Shown one piece after another: positions 24,397 to 35,589 of a DNA stretch of 64,000 bases. The notes below the pieces were generated by a model. That model was not told the DNA's origin, ran no database searches, and saw only the letters and a list, made by a program, of their open reading frames with translations. The stretch spans positions 89,031,890 through 89,095,889 of the forward strand of contig JAVMKO010000003.1 in the NCBI GenBank assembly GCA_032164245.1, given 5' to 3'. The position numbers were made by a program, and so were the translations under genes. Origin of the DNA: Sternotherus odoratus (lineage: Eukaryota > Chordata > Testudines > Kinosternidae). Positions within the stretch are counted from its first letter, which is position 1. The number at the start of each line of letters is the position of its first letter.

Positions 24397-24592
24397 TCAT
24401 GTCTCATCAGTCTGATCAGCAGTTTCCAAGTTTACAGGATCAATAATATCCTCATTCCCCAAGTACTGATATAATGTTTCTGCTTCTGGATTCAGAATCT
24501 CTGGTCCCATCACATAAAGTAGTTGATCTTCACTCTCACCATTAGAATCACTGGAGTCTGAATTCTTGTTCTTGTTTTGATCTCCTATAGAG
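24397..24592 (-). other. Orphan minus-strand exon-like open frame (acidic C-terminus)
   Basis: On the minus strand an open frame of about 65 codons ends at TGA (24399-24397) and is preceded by TTTTACAG, a plausible splice acceptor with AG at plus 24594-24593. It encodes an acidic Ser/Asp/Glu-rich stretch (NSDSSDSNGESEDQ) followed by LLYVMGPEILNPEAETLYQ and an acidic end. I do not recognise the protein. It borders a foldback element on its right, so it may be the last coding exon of a transposon or a captured host exon. An in-frame stop lies just upstream of the acceptor. Confidence 0.4.
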
Positions 24593-24599
24593 CTGTAAA

Positions 24600-25550
24600 A
24601 TTATTTAAAAAATAATCATAATTAATCATGAGATTTAAAACATATAGTAGCAATTAAGTGCAGTTTCAATCATACTGTTAATAATTACCAGTTTAAATTT
24701 TTATTATAAATATTTGGATTTTTTCAAGTATACTGATTTCAACTATTACATATACTACAAAGAGTACAGTGCTCACTTTATATTATTTTTATTACAAATA
24801 TTTGCACTCTAAAAATGATAGAAGAAACAGTATTCTTCAGTTCACCTCATACAAGCACTGTAGTGCAATCTCTTTATCATGAAAGTGCAACTCATGAGTG
24901 TGTGTGGGTGTTACATAACTACACTCAAACAAAACAATGTAAGACTTTAGAACCTACAAGAAGCATGAAGGGGCATATGAATATTCAGCGTAACTGGCAT
25001 ATAAATACCTTGCAACACCAGCTACAACAATGACATGTGAATGCCTGTTCTCATTTTCAGGTGACATTGTAAATAAGAAGTGAGCGGCATTATTTCCTGT
25101 AAATGTAAAAAAACTTTTGTCTTAGTGATTGGCAAAACAAGAAATAGAACTGAGTGGACTTATAGATGCTAAAGTTTTATATTGTTTTGTTTTTGAATGC
25201 ATTTATATAAAAAAATGCTACTACATTTTTAAGTTGAACTTTCACAATAAAGAGATATGGTACACTACAGTAGTTTTATGAGGTGAACTGAAAAATACAA
25301 TTTCTTTTGCTTCTTTTACAGTACAAATATTTGCAATAAAAATATAAAGTGAACACTACACTTTGTATTCTGTGTTGTAATTGAAATTAATATATTTGAA
25401 AATGTACAAAAACATCCAAAATATTTATAATTTTAAATTCATAATCTATTATTGTTCAACAGTGTGATTAAAATTCCGATTAATCACAACTGTTTTGCAT
25501 GAGTTGCTTGTGTTAACTATGATTAACTGACAGCCCTAATCTATTATTGT
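24600..25550. mobile_element. Foldback repeat with long inverted arms and ATTAATC ends
   Basis: The segment around 24716-24895 is repeated in inverted form at about 25230-25440. For example, TTCAGTTCACCTCATACAAG on the left is the complement of the region GTTTTATGAGGTGAACTGAA on the right, and the AAATATTTG blocks also match. The spacer is about 330 bp. The right end carries ATTAATCACAACTG...GATTAACTGACAGCCCTAAT, a tail I associate with an abundant sauropsid DNA-type repeat. The 72-codon frame at 24815 is inside the left arm and is not a gene. Confidence 0.7.
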
Positions 25551-25974
25551 GCTAGTTTGCCTTGTTCTCTGTGCCTTCTGTGGTGGTTTAGAGGCCAGTG
25601 TTATGTCTGAGGGTAAGAGGTCACAGAGAAGTAAAATATTGTGGTGAAGAATTCTAACATCCTCTTCCATCTTCTGCTTTTACTTCATAAATAAAACTAT
25701 TTTTTAAGTAGTACATGAATTTTATCTTCCCAATAGGATATTAATTTGCCTGGTCCCCCTCTCTCTGAAAGATTCCTGACAAGTAATCATTTCCACATAT
25801 AGGAGATTTTTAAGAACATTCTGATGTTGGTTCATAAGCTTCTTTCATCTACGATTTCCATTTCTCAATGTAATCTTTATGTTATCTAGGTGCAGATTTA
25901 GAGTTTATGGGTAAACATTGTGATACACTTTTTTTTATAATGTGGTATAAGCACCTATGGCCTCATTTCACATA

Positions 25975-26185
25975 CAGGTATAGGCATTGATTACCTTATT
26001 AAGGCAGTCCTTCCAGTTTGATTTTTGTTCTTCTAGCAAGGGTCTCATCATAGCTAACAGAATTCTGTTCAGTCTTTCTACTCGCCCATTGCCATGTGAG
26101 TGATATGGGATTGTTTAATTTTGCAGTAGCTCTGTAACCATCTGAAAAAAAATCTTATTCTTCACCTTGGTTATGATGAATCATT
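25975..26185 (-). pseudogene. Ty3/Gypsy integrase fragment, second family
   Basis: Minus-strand translation from about 26180 leftward gives MIHHNQGEE, MVTELLQ and then PYHSHGNGRVERLNRILLAM followed by KSNWKDCLNKVINAY. This matches the integrase core end and its conserved GNG-x-E-R-x-N block. Stops and at least one frameshift are present. It is unlike the integrase piece at 17.2 kb and in opposite orientation, so it is a separate insertion. Confidence 0.8.
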
Positions 26186-26204
26186 TTGGGGAAACTACAT
26201 TCTA

Positions 26205-26251
26205 AAAGTGACTGAGTCCTGTGGCACCTTATAGACTAACAGACTAATAAA
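26205..26251 (-). repeat. Penelope-type tail fragment
   Basis: GAGTCCTGTGGCACCTTATA and GACTAACAGACTAATAAAC match the right half of the tail family in inverse orientation. The hammerhead-like part is absent. A poly-T run follows. Confidence 0.6.
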
Positions 26252-26944
26252 CTTTTTTTTTTTTTTTAAGTAAATGAAGATCTCGTTTACCACATTCTCT
26301 TGCCTGACTTGCTGATAGTTGAATAAGGATAAACAAACCTAGTGGAAGTGATCCACTCAGCATCTTAATTTTTTTAGTATATTGTTTGACTTCTTTACTT
26401 GGTTTGTTCTCCTTTTTCTGGGGCACTGAGGTATAAAGTCTGATCTTTTTAAACTCAAGCGCTGTAGAGACGCTTTGATGTTCCAACTCTTCACTATTTA
26501 AGTGGCTTGTTATATGTATGACTGAAGCAAAGTAGTGGTTTTTGCTGCAATTTTACTGCAGTCTGCAGCCCAGAGAGTCAGTCTTCCCTTAAATGTTCTT
26601 AGCTAGTCTTCCTACCTCCATCTGAATATCCTTTCTGCCAACCGAGTGCTTCGAAACAAATCTCTGCTAAAACTCTTCAGAGCTTTTGGAGGTTAGCTTT
26701 GGACCATACTTAGCTGTGCTCTGGGTAACTCACTTCTATTCTCTATTGTCCTGCCTCTCTGTTTTCTTTTTGAAAAAAAAAATTGTTGTCGGTTACCTTC
26801 TGCAGCTTGTCCTGGAATAGTCAGTCCATGGCAGCTCGTTCATCTCAGAGAGGACAAATCATTGCAATTCAAGGTGGTAAAAATCTTACATTGGTGAGCG
26901 GTTTCTCCCATGAGTGCTGCCACTTACATCTGTGGGATTAGCAG

Positions 26945-27024
26945 CAAAGAGTCCTGTGGCACCTTAAGGACTAACTAAAGTATTGAAGCATAAGCTTTCG
27001 TGGGCTAATACCCACTTCTTTGCA
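26945..27024 (-). repeat. Penelope-type tail repeat
   Basis: The inverse of the 804-897 repeat: AGTCCTGTGGCACCTTAAGG, then AAGCTTTCGTGGGCTAATAC and CCACTTCTT. The stem and the complement of GAAA are kept; the CUGANGA position is altered. Confidence 0.65.
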
Positions 27025-30000
27025 TGAGTAACGGCTCACCAGTGTAAGAGGTTTTCTGCCTGTTTTTAGGACTTTAATTATTCTGAATAAGGTTGCAGAC
27101 TCATGCATTCCATTGAATTGCTTCTCATTCTTTCGTTTTCTTCATCACAGCTTTAATTGGTTAAATGGGCCATCCAGGACACCATCAGATCTCCCGATTC
27201 CTTTTTTCTAAAAAGGATAAAACTATGTCAGGAATAGTTACAAACTAAATTTTCAGCTCATTAGATTTTTATGCATATAGGCGCATGTGACCGATGCAAA
27301 GGAGGAGCATAAGACAGAGGTCTTCCGTTAAATTATGTCCCCATGACAAAACTGTTGAGATTCAGTCCTGCAGCCCTTATGCCACAGGAGTAGGGCCACT
27401 TTTCCACCTTTTTGTACATACACCTTTTATTATTTTTACCTTTGGGGAGTGGAGGGAGTAATAGGTCTCAACACTGAAACATGAAGTGATAGTTTAAGTC
27501 ACAACGTGATGACACAAAGGGGTTGTTTTCCCCTACACACAAGAAATTGGAGATTTGGGTGTGTTTTTTTTTTTTAAAAAAAAAAAGCATTTTAATGAGC
27601 CAGGACCATTGGTTTGTATGCAGAACTTACCCAAATAACACTTTTGATATTCTCATTGTTACCCCAACACCTATCCTCTTTTAGTTTACAGCGCTCACTT
27701 GTTTCAAGAGAGATTTTAAGCAAGTTGGGGCAAAGACTGTGCTTACCTGAGTGCCTTTCATCCGAGTGAACCTAGAACTCATTCAGATAGTTTTTGACGA
27801 CAACTAGCACAGGGGGTCCCCACACCTGATTCCACCTTTGGATTAAACCTGGGCAAAAATTTTCAGATGAAACTTACTTACAGACACACACACAATGTGG
27901 ATTTGGTGACCCAAAAATGTTTTGCAAATTCATGTCAGTTGCCAAATTGTTCATGTTGGGGGGAGAGAAATTTCAAATTATTTAGTTTTGTTTCAGTGTT
28001 TTCAAAACAGAAGATGTTTTTAATTTGAAATGTCTTTGTTTTAAACCTTCCCTCAATCAAAAAAAATGTTTAAAAATGCTCAAAAATGAAACAAAATATT
28101 TGCATGGGGAGGGGGAAGGTATTGGACTAAACATCTTGTTTGTCCCAAAATTATTTTATTGATTTTTTTTCACTTTTGAGCTTTCCAAAAATCCCAAAAT
28201 AATTTGTTTGACCTGAAACACTTTTGCTGCTGCTTTTTTCTTAATTGCCAGCAGATTGAAAAATCCATAATTTGCAAGTTCTTTGGATGCTACTGCAGTA
28301 TATATAATTAATAAAAATGCCCTGCACATTAGTAGTCTTGGATGCAGGACAGATACATTCAAGTCAAGGTCTGTTGGATCAGTGAAGATGGTCATTTCTG
28401 AGTTCCTTGGCTACATCAAGATTCACAGCTATACAGAAATAAAACATCACAGATAACAATTTACACTTTCCTGAAGTCTTGACACAGCTGTTTGACTCAT
28501 GGGATGATTAATTTACACTTAAGGAAAAATATAGTGAGAAAAGCAACTCTTCTGTCAGACCCATTCTTTGCAGCATATTTCAACAGACCTGTTGATTTTC
28601 TGAATTCTCAGCAACTGGCTAGAAATATTCTTTTGTTTCAATGAGCTTAAGATGAACTAAGTTAAGCAGTTAATGGACTTCATTCATGAACCCTCTGCTC
28701 TGTTGGGATTCCCTCCAAGACATTTTCCACTCAGCTTATTCCAAACACTTTGCCCAGTTCTGGGAGAAGACTTCATCCAGTTCTCTGGGACTTCAAACAT
28801 TCACTTCAACTCCAGCTTGTCACTCAGGTTAGGCTTGTAACAGCTTTTCTCCCTCGCTGGGCTGGCCAGATGCAGGGGGTTTAGGTGAAGGGTGATACCA
28901 CAATTCCAATTTGTGTCACACACCATTCAGTTCATATACATTTTTCTGAGCTACTAACATCTATACTACTTGCACCTACAGACCAATCGCATTGCAGATT
29001 GTATAAGGCAAGCGTATCAGTTTAAGGTGTTTCTGCATACTTGTGTACTGTTAACATATGTCACAATGGTTAGTTGTTTCAGCCAGTACTTGTTCGGGCT
29101 CGTTCAGCTGTTACTTGCTCAGGCATGTCTGGTTTTACCTTAGGCCTGCTCATGTCGGCTAAGCAGCTATACATGCTCTATCATAGTCTGCTCTCTGATA
29201 GACTCTGTGCTAGTGGACCCCTGTCTTCATTAGATAGCATTTTAAATACCTTCATTATGGTATGGCAACTCCTGGTTTTAACACACAGTAGCCCTTGTTC
29301 TTGATCTAAAGAGTATTTGAATACTGGTGAGTTATCTATATCTTGCAGTGGGACACCATAGCCCTTAATAATGGTGTCACAGTACAACGATGGACAGGGT
29401 ACCACATTTTTGAAAGAAAATACATGCGATATAGGGAGCATTTGGATTACCACTAAATATTTCCACCACTTTGATGGAATATGGCAGCCAACTTAAGTGT
29501 CAGCAACAACAGTTTAGGGACAGAATTGAAAGGCACGCACCTTTCCAACGAAATGTACAGGGCATTTAGTTAGTTGTAATATCGATATATTTTTTGTATT
29601 GGGGCCAGGACACAGAGCTCTTAAGATAGCCCAGCCACAACTGGGACAAAAGAATAAAGATGCTTTCTGAATGTATTAGGAAGATTTTTGACTTGGTTTG
29701 GAAGTCTGTACTCTTCCCACTTTTGTATATGTGGAATTCAGAGCAAGAAAATATCCCTAATGTGAAAAGTCATCATGAGGATTTATCAGGGTAGGAGGAA
29801 ATACGGAGTAGAAAGAAGATTCAAAAAAATCCTCCAAATGATAGAAAAATGTCTAGACTAGATCCAGTGGAATCCTCAACCTGATCCCATGCCACACTTC
29901 CAAGTCAAAGGAAGTTTTGATATTTTTTTAATGGTGTAAGGCCAGGTCCTTTGTTTCATTGTGTCCTCTCTTGTATACATGGTGTGCATGCTGAAGCTAT

Positions 30001-31523
30001 CCATATGATGGGAATGTATTTAGAGCTAGATTTTGGTCTCAAGTAATTGGTTGCGTATTGTCAAATATCTTGTAAAATCAGCTCCTGTGACTGAATACAA
30101 TAGTGGTCCTGATTCTTAACAAGGCAATCAGAAATGAGGCATAATTCATATCGTCCACTAAATGTAGCAATTGGCTCTACCAATAAACCGAGAAAATTGA
30201 GAAAAATTATAGAAATGTTGGTCTGTTAAATCTGAAGCTGTTTAATCTTTGAATTTCATAAGGTGAAGAAGAGGTCACTGTAGCTAAGCTCCCAATTATG
30301 ATTGGTTTGAAATTTTCAAATCTCAGGGATCTTGTCATTGCTGGTAAGAGTTTTAATTATTCAGGAGACTGTACGGTGGATAGCTGAGAAGTAGCCCCAT
30401 GGCAAATTTTACTTGCAATCTGTTTATAATAGCATGGGAGTAATCTCAAGGCATTTACAGCCCCAAACCAAGGATTCATGCATTGCTGTGTATACATCAC
30501 TCTGTGTTCCTGTAAATCAGTGTGTGGTGAGGAAAGGTGATTTGTTTTAATCGTTAGACGCTAAACTGAATATGCAGTATTTGTACATGCCACCCTTTAA
30601 CCCTTTGCTATGGGGATAAACAAAGATATGGCGAGTGTGCATGATGACTTTTTTTGCCATGGAAAAAATGCTGAGTTTTGTTTTGCATTTCATTTTCAAT
30701 CCAACTAAAACCTTTTGTCCATACACTCCACGTGTTGAAGTACTTGAAATTTTTGTGGAAGTTATTTTTTTTCTTGGTTCTGTGAAAAACAGCATGGAAG
30801 CTTGCATCTGCTTTTGTTAACTATGTAGCACAGCAGGGAGAAGAAATGAAAGAGGAAATTGCCTTCCATTATCTGCTGTGTTAACATCCAAAGCAGCCAG
30901 TTTTCAGTTTTGAGGCATTAAATCATCTAAGAGAGCCTAAACTTTATGCCTACCCTTCAAAAGCACGGTTATATCCATGAGAAACAAAGATCCATGTGTA
31001 AGGAATACCAATGACTATTCACTGTAGCCAGAGTCAGAGAAAGGTAACAGTGAGAAAAGCAAACTATTGAAGTAAGGGCCATAGAAGAAAAGTATGAACT
31101 AAGCATATACTTTTTTAAAAAACCTATAGTCAACCTCTTAAAGTAAGGTGGGATAAGAAGAGCATGTTGCTCCTTTTGTAGCATTCCCACACGTCTTGGA
31201 GAAGGATAGGGGAGAGTTTCCACTGAAGACTAAATGCACAGCAGCAATGCCATCTGCTATTTGAGTACTTATGTTATCAGTAGAGAGAATGACTATAAAC
31301 ACCATGAGAAGCCACTTGAAAACAAGTCATGCAGTAGCAAAGGAAAAAATTGTCTTGCAAATTGCAATAGGCCACCAAATAAAGCGGAGGAGGAGGAGGA
31401 ATGGCAAGATCCAACGAAGACTGGGTCTAGATCAGGGACAGGCACCCTATTGAGTGGTACAACCACCATGTGTGTACATGTGTATAACCACTCACTGGGT
31501 GTCTTTTTCTTTTCAATCTTCAG
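27025..31523 (+). other. Intron before the mGluR1b exon
   Basis: Mostly unassignable AT-rich sequence. The 27850-28215 stretch is an AT-rich imperfect palindrome-like repeat (AAAATTTTCAGATG, then runs of TTTCAAA and TGTTTTGC) similar to 50430-50850. Homopolymer T/A runs occur at about 27567-27587. A CTAGATCAGGGACAGGCACC string at 31426 resembles a worn hAT end. No exon was found before 31524. Confidence 0.4.
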
Positions 31524-31608
31524 GAAGAGGCAGCCAGAATTCTCGCCCACCAGCCAGTGTCCGTCGGCACATGTGCAGCTTTGAAAAATCCCACACTGCA
31601 GTGAATGT
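31524..31608 (+). CDS. GRM1: GRM1 alternative cassette exon for the short mGluR1b C-terminus
   Basis: An 85-bp exon lies between a pyrimidine-rich acceptor (CAG ending at 31523) and a GTAAGA donor at 31609. Joined in phase 2 to the exon ending at 3234, it reads KKRQPEF...SAHVQL, 20 residues, then TGA at 31582-31584. This matches the mammalian mGluR1b-specific tail as I remember it, and 85 nt is the insert size I recall for the rat variant. Its length is not a multiple of three, so inclusion replaces the long Homer/PDZ-binding tail and turns the last exon into 3' UTR. In mammals the 1b form lacks Homer binding and exposes the RRKK retention motif, which lowers surface delivery. The same function here is inferred from conservation. 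Confidence 0.95.
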
Positions 31609-32768
31609 GTAAGAGAAGCTGCATGACAAATAGCGGTTTTACCCCTTGCTTTCTCTTTCTCATTGGTTTATCATTTCTAATAATGGGACAAATGTGGTGC
31701 ATGCCATTAAGGATGGGGAATTTGCTTATGTGCCCTGTTTTGCACAATGCCTTAATCTGATTGTCCATACACTCTTTAGAGGACACTGAGTAATTTTTTT
31801 AGAGCTTTCATTTTTCATTATCTTCCCTTTTGTCTGTAAATGCCTACTTACAGGTTTGCAAATACATATTTCCATACTAATTTTATCTTTTTCCATTTAG
31901 CCAGCATTTTTTCTCCGTTTTTACCATTTTGTATGGAGTTGAGATTATCCTGTATGCTTTTAACAGCTTCAGTTTCTTTAGTGGCTGACTTATGGCAAGG
32001 CATTTTTGCTGTGCACTGCTCTTGCTAACAGCACTTGTTAGTGAACCGCTGCTGTAGAGCCAGCAAAGGGAACATAAAACACTGGTTTGTGGGGCTCATA
32101 AAAATAGGGAAGACACAAGGAGCTTTGTATGAATGAGATCTGCAGAATCTACACTATAATGGTTATTGGGGGGTTTGAAGTAGCTCTTTAAGACAATGAC
32201 ATTTTCTTATTATTATTTTCAAAAGATATTTAGAACCCGAAATACTGTAACAGTTTTATCGTTGGTCAAATTATTAGCTATAAACCTTTGCAGTAATCCT
32301 CTAAGCAAATACGAGACCATGGTTGAAAATATGCTAGCTGTTGTGCACAGAGTCTGTGGTCCCCCCTAGACATTTCCGGCTTGCTGCACTAGGGAAGACA
32401 GCATAGTGACTAGGTGGAAGTCCACTTCTTATACACTTGCACAACAATTTTGGGCAATATACAAAGCAACTTGTAAGTGGGGCTGCAGTTTATCTCCACC
32501 TTCCAGTCAGTGAAGTGTCATAGAATTTAGCATTCCCGTGTTTCTGTTTCTTACAGGGGTCCATACTACTGACAATCAGCACGAATGTTTGCTTCATTCA
32601 TATCAGCCCTGATTTGTTTAGTAGAAAAAAATATGGTATGGTGCATCAGATGCTGAAGAGTATTTTGATGTAAATGGTGACGGTATTGCAGTGTTTTTGC
32701 AGCAGCCATATTTGCCTCAATGAAAGGCAAACCTATAAAGTCAATTTAAGGAACACAGAAGTGAGAGT
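31609..32768 (+). other. GRM1 last intron, first part; nothing recognised
   Basis: Follows the GTAAGA donor. It contains no clear repeat or gene up to the Penelope pair. Confidence 0.4.
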
Positions 32769-32925
32769 GTTCTGTGGCACCTTAAAGACTAACTAAAATA
32801 TTGAAGCATAAGCTTTCGTGGGCTAATACCCACTTTGTCGAATGCAAGCAATCCGACGAAGTGGGTATTAGCCCACGAAAGCTTATGCTTCAATACTTTA
32901 GTTAGTCTTTAAGGTGCCACAGGAC
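32769..32925. repeat. Head-to-head inverted pair of Penelope-type tails
   Basis: Arms 32769-32840 and 32854-32925 are inverted copies differing at only about four positions, with a 13-bp spacer. Each carries the GTGGGTATTAGCCCACGAAA stem segment, GCTTATGC and GGTGCCACAG. A trailing TCCAGACTAACATGGCTACC follows to about 32968. Penelope-like elements are known for inverted terminal-repeat arrangements. Confidence 0.75.
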
Positions 32926-33374
32926 TCTTTGTCACTTCTGCTATTCCAGACTAACATGGCTACCTCTCTGATTCTTAAGGAACACAAACATTTCCTCATT
33001 AACTTCCACTCCCGTGACAACATGCCCTCTTTTCTGACCTAGAACAAGTCCCTGAGAGTCCCAGGGGTACAATTTCCAGCTGCACATCAGGGGGGATTGG
33101 TTAAGAAATGGGAAGATTGACATTGAGATACCATTAGGAGGCAAATTGAAAAAAGTGCAACAATAATTCTAAAAAGTGTATAAAGGTGAGCAATTAAACT
33201 CTGCTATGCAAGGAAAGGCAGCAGCTTCTTGATCTTATTTTTGCCAGTTTTTAAAAAATAGTGTTAAAAAAATAAAAAGTCCTCGCCCAGCTGAAGTCAT
33301 GAGACCTACCACAAATGGAAATGCAATAAATAAATGGGTCTTAAAAACGGTTTTTGGTGGTAATAAGATGGATT

Positions 33375-33540
33375 AGAATCATAGAATATCAGGGTTGGAA
33401 GAGACCTCAGGAGGTCATCCAGTCCAATCCCCGGCTCAAAGGAGGACCAACACCAACTAAATCATCCCAGCCAAGGCTTGGTCAAGATGAGCCTTAAAAA
33501 CCTCTAAGGATGGAGATTCCACCACCGTCTCATGTCTGAT
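33375..33540 (+). repeat. CR1 LINE 3' end
   Basis: AGAATCATAGAATATCAGGG, then AAGAGACCTCAGGAGGTCAT and CCAGTCCAATCCC. It continues GGACCAACACCAACTAAATC and CTCTAAGGATGGAGATTCCA. This is the diagnostic CR1 3' consensus shared by birds and turtles. Confidence 0.85.
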
Positions 33541-33779
33541 TTTTTACGTAGTATGGTATATAATCCCATCATTTTAAAAGTGAGGTATTCTTGTGGCTTC
33601 TAAGATCACATTTTATAGCTTTTTGTGGCAACCATATTGAGTTTGCCTTCAAAATGGTGACATAGCAGTAATGGCAGCTTGGAGCATATCTGATGGCCCT
33701 TTTAAGATTTCTTTAGTTAAATTTTGAAAAGTCAGAGTATCCTGGAGAATCTTGCATGTTAGAGATGAAAAATACATAG

Positions 33780-33912
33780 TACATCACCTAGACCATCTCT
33801 CGCTTAATGCAGGATTTTTTCCCCTCACCTTTTCTGTTGGAAGACTGTTCCTCATGCTGACAGAACTCACTATCAGGAAGTTTTCCTGCTGTTAGGTGTC
33901 TCCTGCAGCCTG
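33780..33912 (+). repeat. Possible CR1-like fragment
   Basis: TATCAGGAAGTTTTCCTGCT and nearby text resemble another part of CR1 tails. The match is short and worn. Confidence 0.35.
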
Positions 33913-33915
33913 GAG

Positions 33916-34900
33916 TGGTTCATAACCATGAGTGCCTACCTCATGGTAGATTGTCAAAAAGTAGACAGACTCCTAAGACTGGTGGCACGTTCCATAAATT
34001 ATATTTCATGAAGCCAGTAACAAATGTGAACTCCTGGATCACTAAATCAGTCTTAGCCTGGAGTCACAGCCAGTCCCCTTAAACTCTCCAGTTTATCTTG
34101 CAATCCAGGCAAACTGGAGTTAGTAATTAATGGTCACTTACATCAAATAATCACAAAATACTCAGGTTGCTCCCAGTCCCAAGAGAGCAGTCACTTACCT
34201 CAAATCAGTTGGTACCCTAAATCTTACACCAAAGACAACACCTGTGGCCAATCCTGTAATAAACTATTTAAAGGTTTATTAACTAGGAAAAAGTAATGAG
34301 TAAATAACAGGTTAAAGCAAGCAAACCTATGCACACAAGTGAGTTGCAATCTAAATCCTCATAGTGACAGAGTTGTTGTAATCTGTCAATTCAAAAGGTT
34401 TTTCAGGGCAAGCCCAAGGATAACCCTGGAGGATCTCTTGTTTCAGTTTAGAGTCTTTGGGTCTGTGAGAGTTCAAACCAAACAGCAAAGAGATCTTTAT
34501 CTTTCACGTTTAATCTTCCAGTCTACCAGATGAGCTCCCTTGCAGGTAGCATCCGCAAGGTATGATGGGGCCATTTCATCAGTCCTTTGTGCTTCAATGT
34601 TCCTTAATGGCCCATTTAATCTTGATAGGCCTCCTGAATGGTGGTGGTAGGGGATGATTCCCAAGCCTGGGTTCACAAGTTCAGAGCAAATATTTTCAAA
34701 GTTATAAAGCACAACTTGCATAGTTACTTATAGCATGGGATATAGTGAGATTAATGTATCACATGTCTAAACACTAAATACAGTCTTATAGGACTACTAC
34801 CTATATTGAACAAAGCTAATATACTGGTGAGCTGGTTTGGTTTCCAGCTATGAGTTTGTCAGTTCCTAGCTAATGCCTAGGGTCTTGGCCAGAGCCAACA
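33916..34900 (-). repeat. LTR-like dispersed repeat, copy A
   Basis: Shares a long collinear stretch with 44500-45390: TGGTTCAT at the start, CCTACCTCA, CACTAAATCAGTC against TACTAAATCAGTC, GTCACAGCCAGT, CACAAAATACTCAGGTTGCT, AAACCAAACAGCAAAGAGAT against AGTCCAAACAGCAAAGAGAT. The pattern suits a retroviral-type LTR family. Orientation and exact ends are inferred. Confidence 0.55.
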
Positions 34901-34904
34901 CTTG

Positions 34905-35586
34905 GGGTTTGGTTACACTGGCACTTTATAGCACTATAAAGCCTCCAGGAGCGGTATAACTCCCTACCCGTCCAGACTGGCGCGGCACATAGAGCACTAT
35001 AAGCCCACAGTTATACCGGTCCTGGTAATCCTACTTTCCCTGAGGATTAACAGCTCTTGGGTATTCACTGCTCTGTATTATCTCCAGTCTGAATGGGTAT
35101 TAACACTACAAGCACTTTGAGTGATCTCTGGAGATGCCCCGAGCCATTTAAGGTCATTGACATCTCTACCCTTTGTTTTGAACTCTGCTGGAGGAATGAG
35201 GAAGTACCTTTTCAGAGTTTCTCTCTAAACTCAGCTAATCAGCAACGCAAATGTTTACGAAGAGAACCTGTGTGAAAGAGACTAGCAGGCTCTGAATTTC
35301 AAAGGAAATGTGTCTCAGCAGCCAAAAATTCACTCCCTCTCTCCAGCCGCATACACACAACACGTTCCCCTTCAGCCCCCTCATTTGAAAAGCACGTTGC
35401 ACCCAGCTGAATGCTGGGATAGCTGCCCATAATGCACCACTCCCCGTGCCGCTGTAAGTGCCAAAAATGTGGCCATGCTATACCACTGGTTGGTCTCTGT
35501 GGACACGCTATAGCGCTATCCCTATAGCTGTATATGAGGGCAGGTATAACCAAAATCGCTATAAAGATGTAAGTGTAACCAAGCCC
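34905..35586. mobile_element. Harbinger-type miniature element with TTG target duplication
   Basis: Ends GGGTTTGGTTACACT and AGTGTAACCAAGCCC are inverted repeats matching at 14 of 15 bases. TTG lies immediately outside both ends (34902-34904, 35587-35589). The subterminal zones are rich in TATAGCGCTAT/AGCACTATA palindromic motifs. No coding capacity. Confidence 0.82.
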
Positions 35587-35589
35587 TTG

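Noticed and set aside
31234..31584. 116-codon frame read as one gene
   Set aside because: Only its last 20 codons, after the splice acceptor at 31523, are real coding sequence (mGluR1b tail); the rest is intron.
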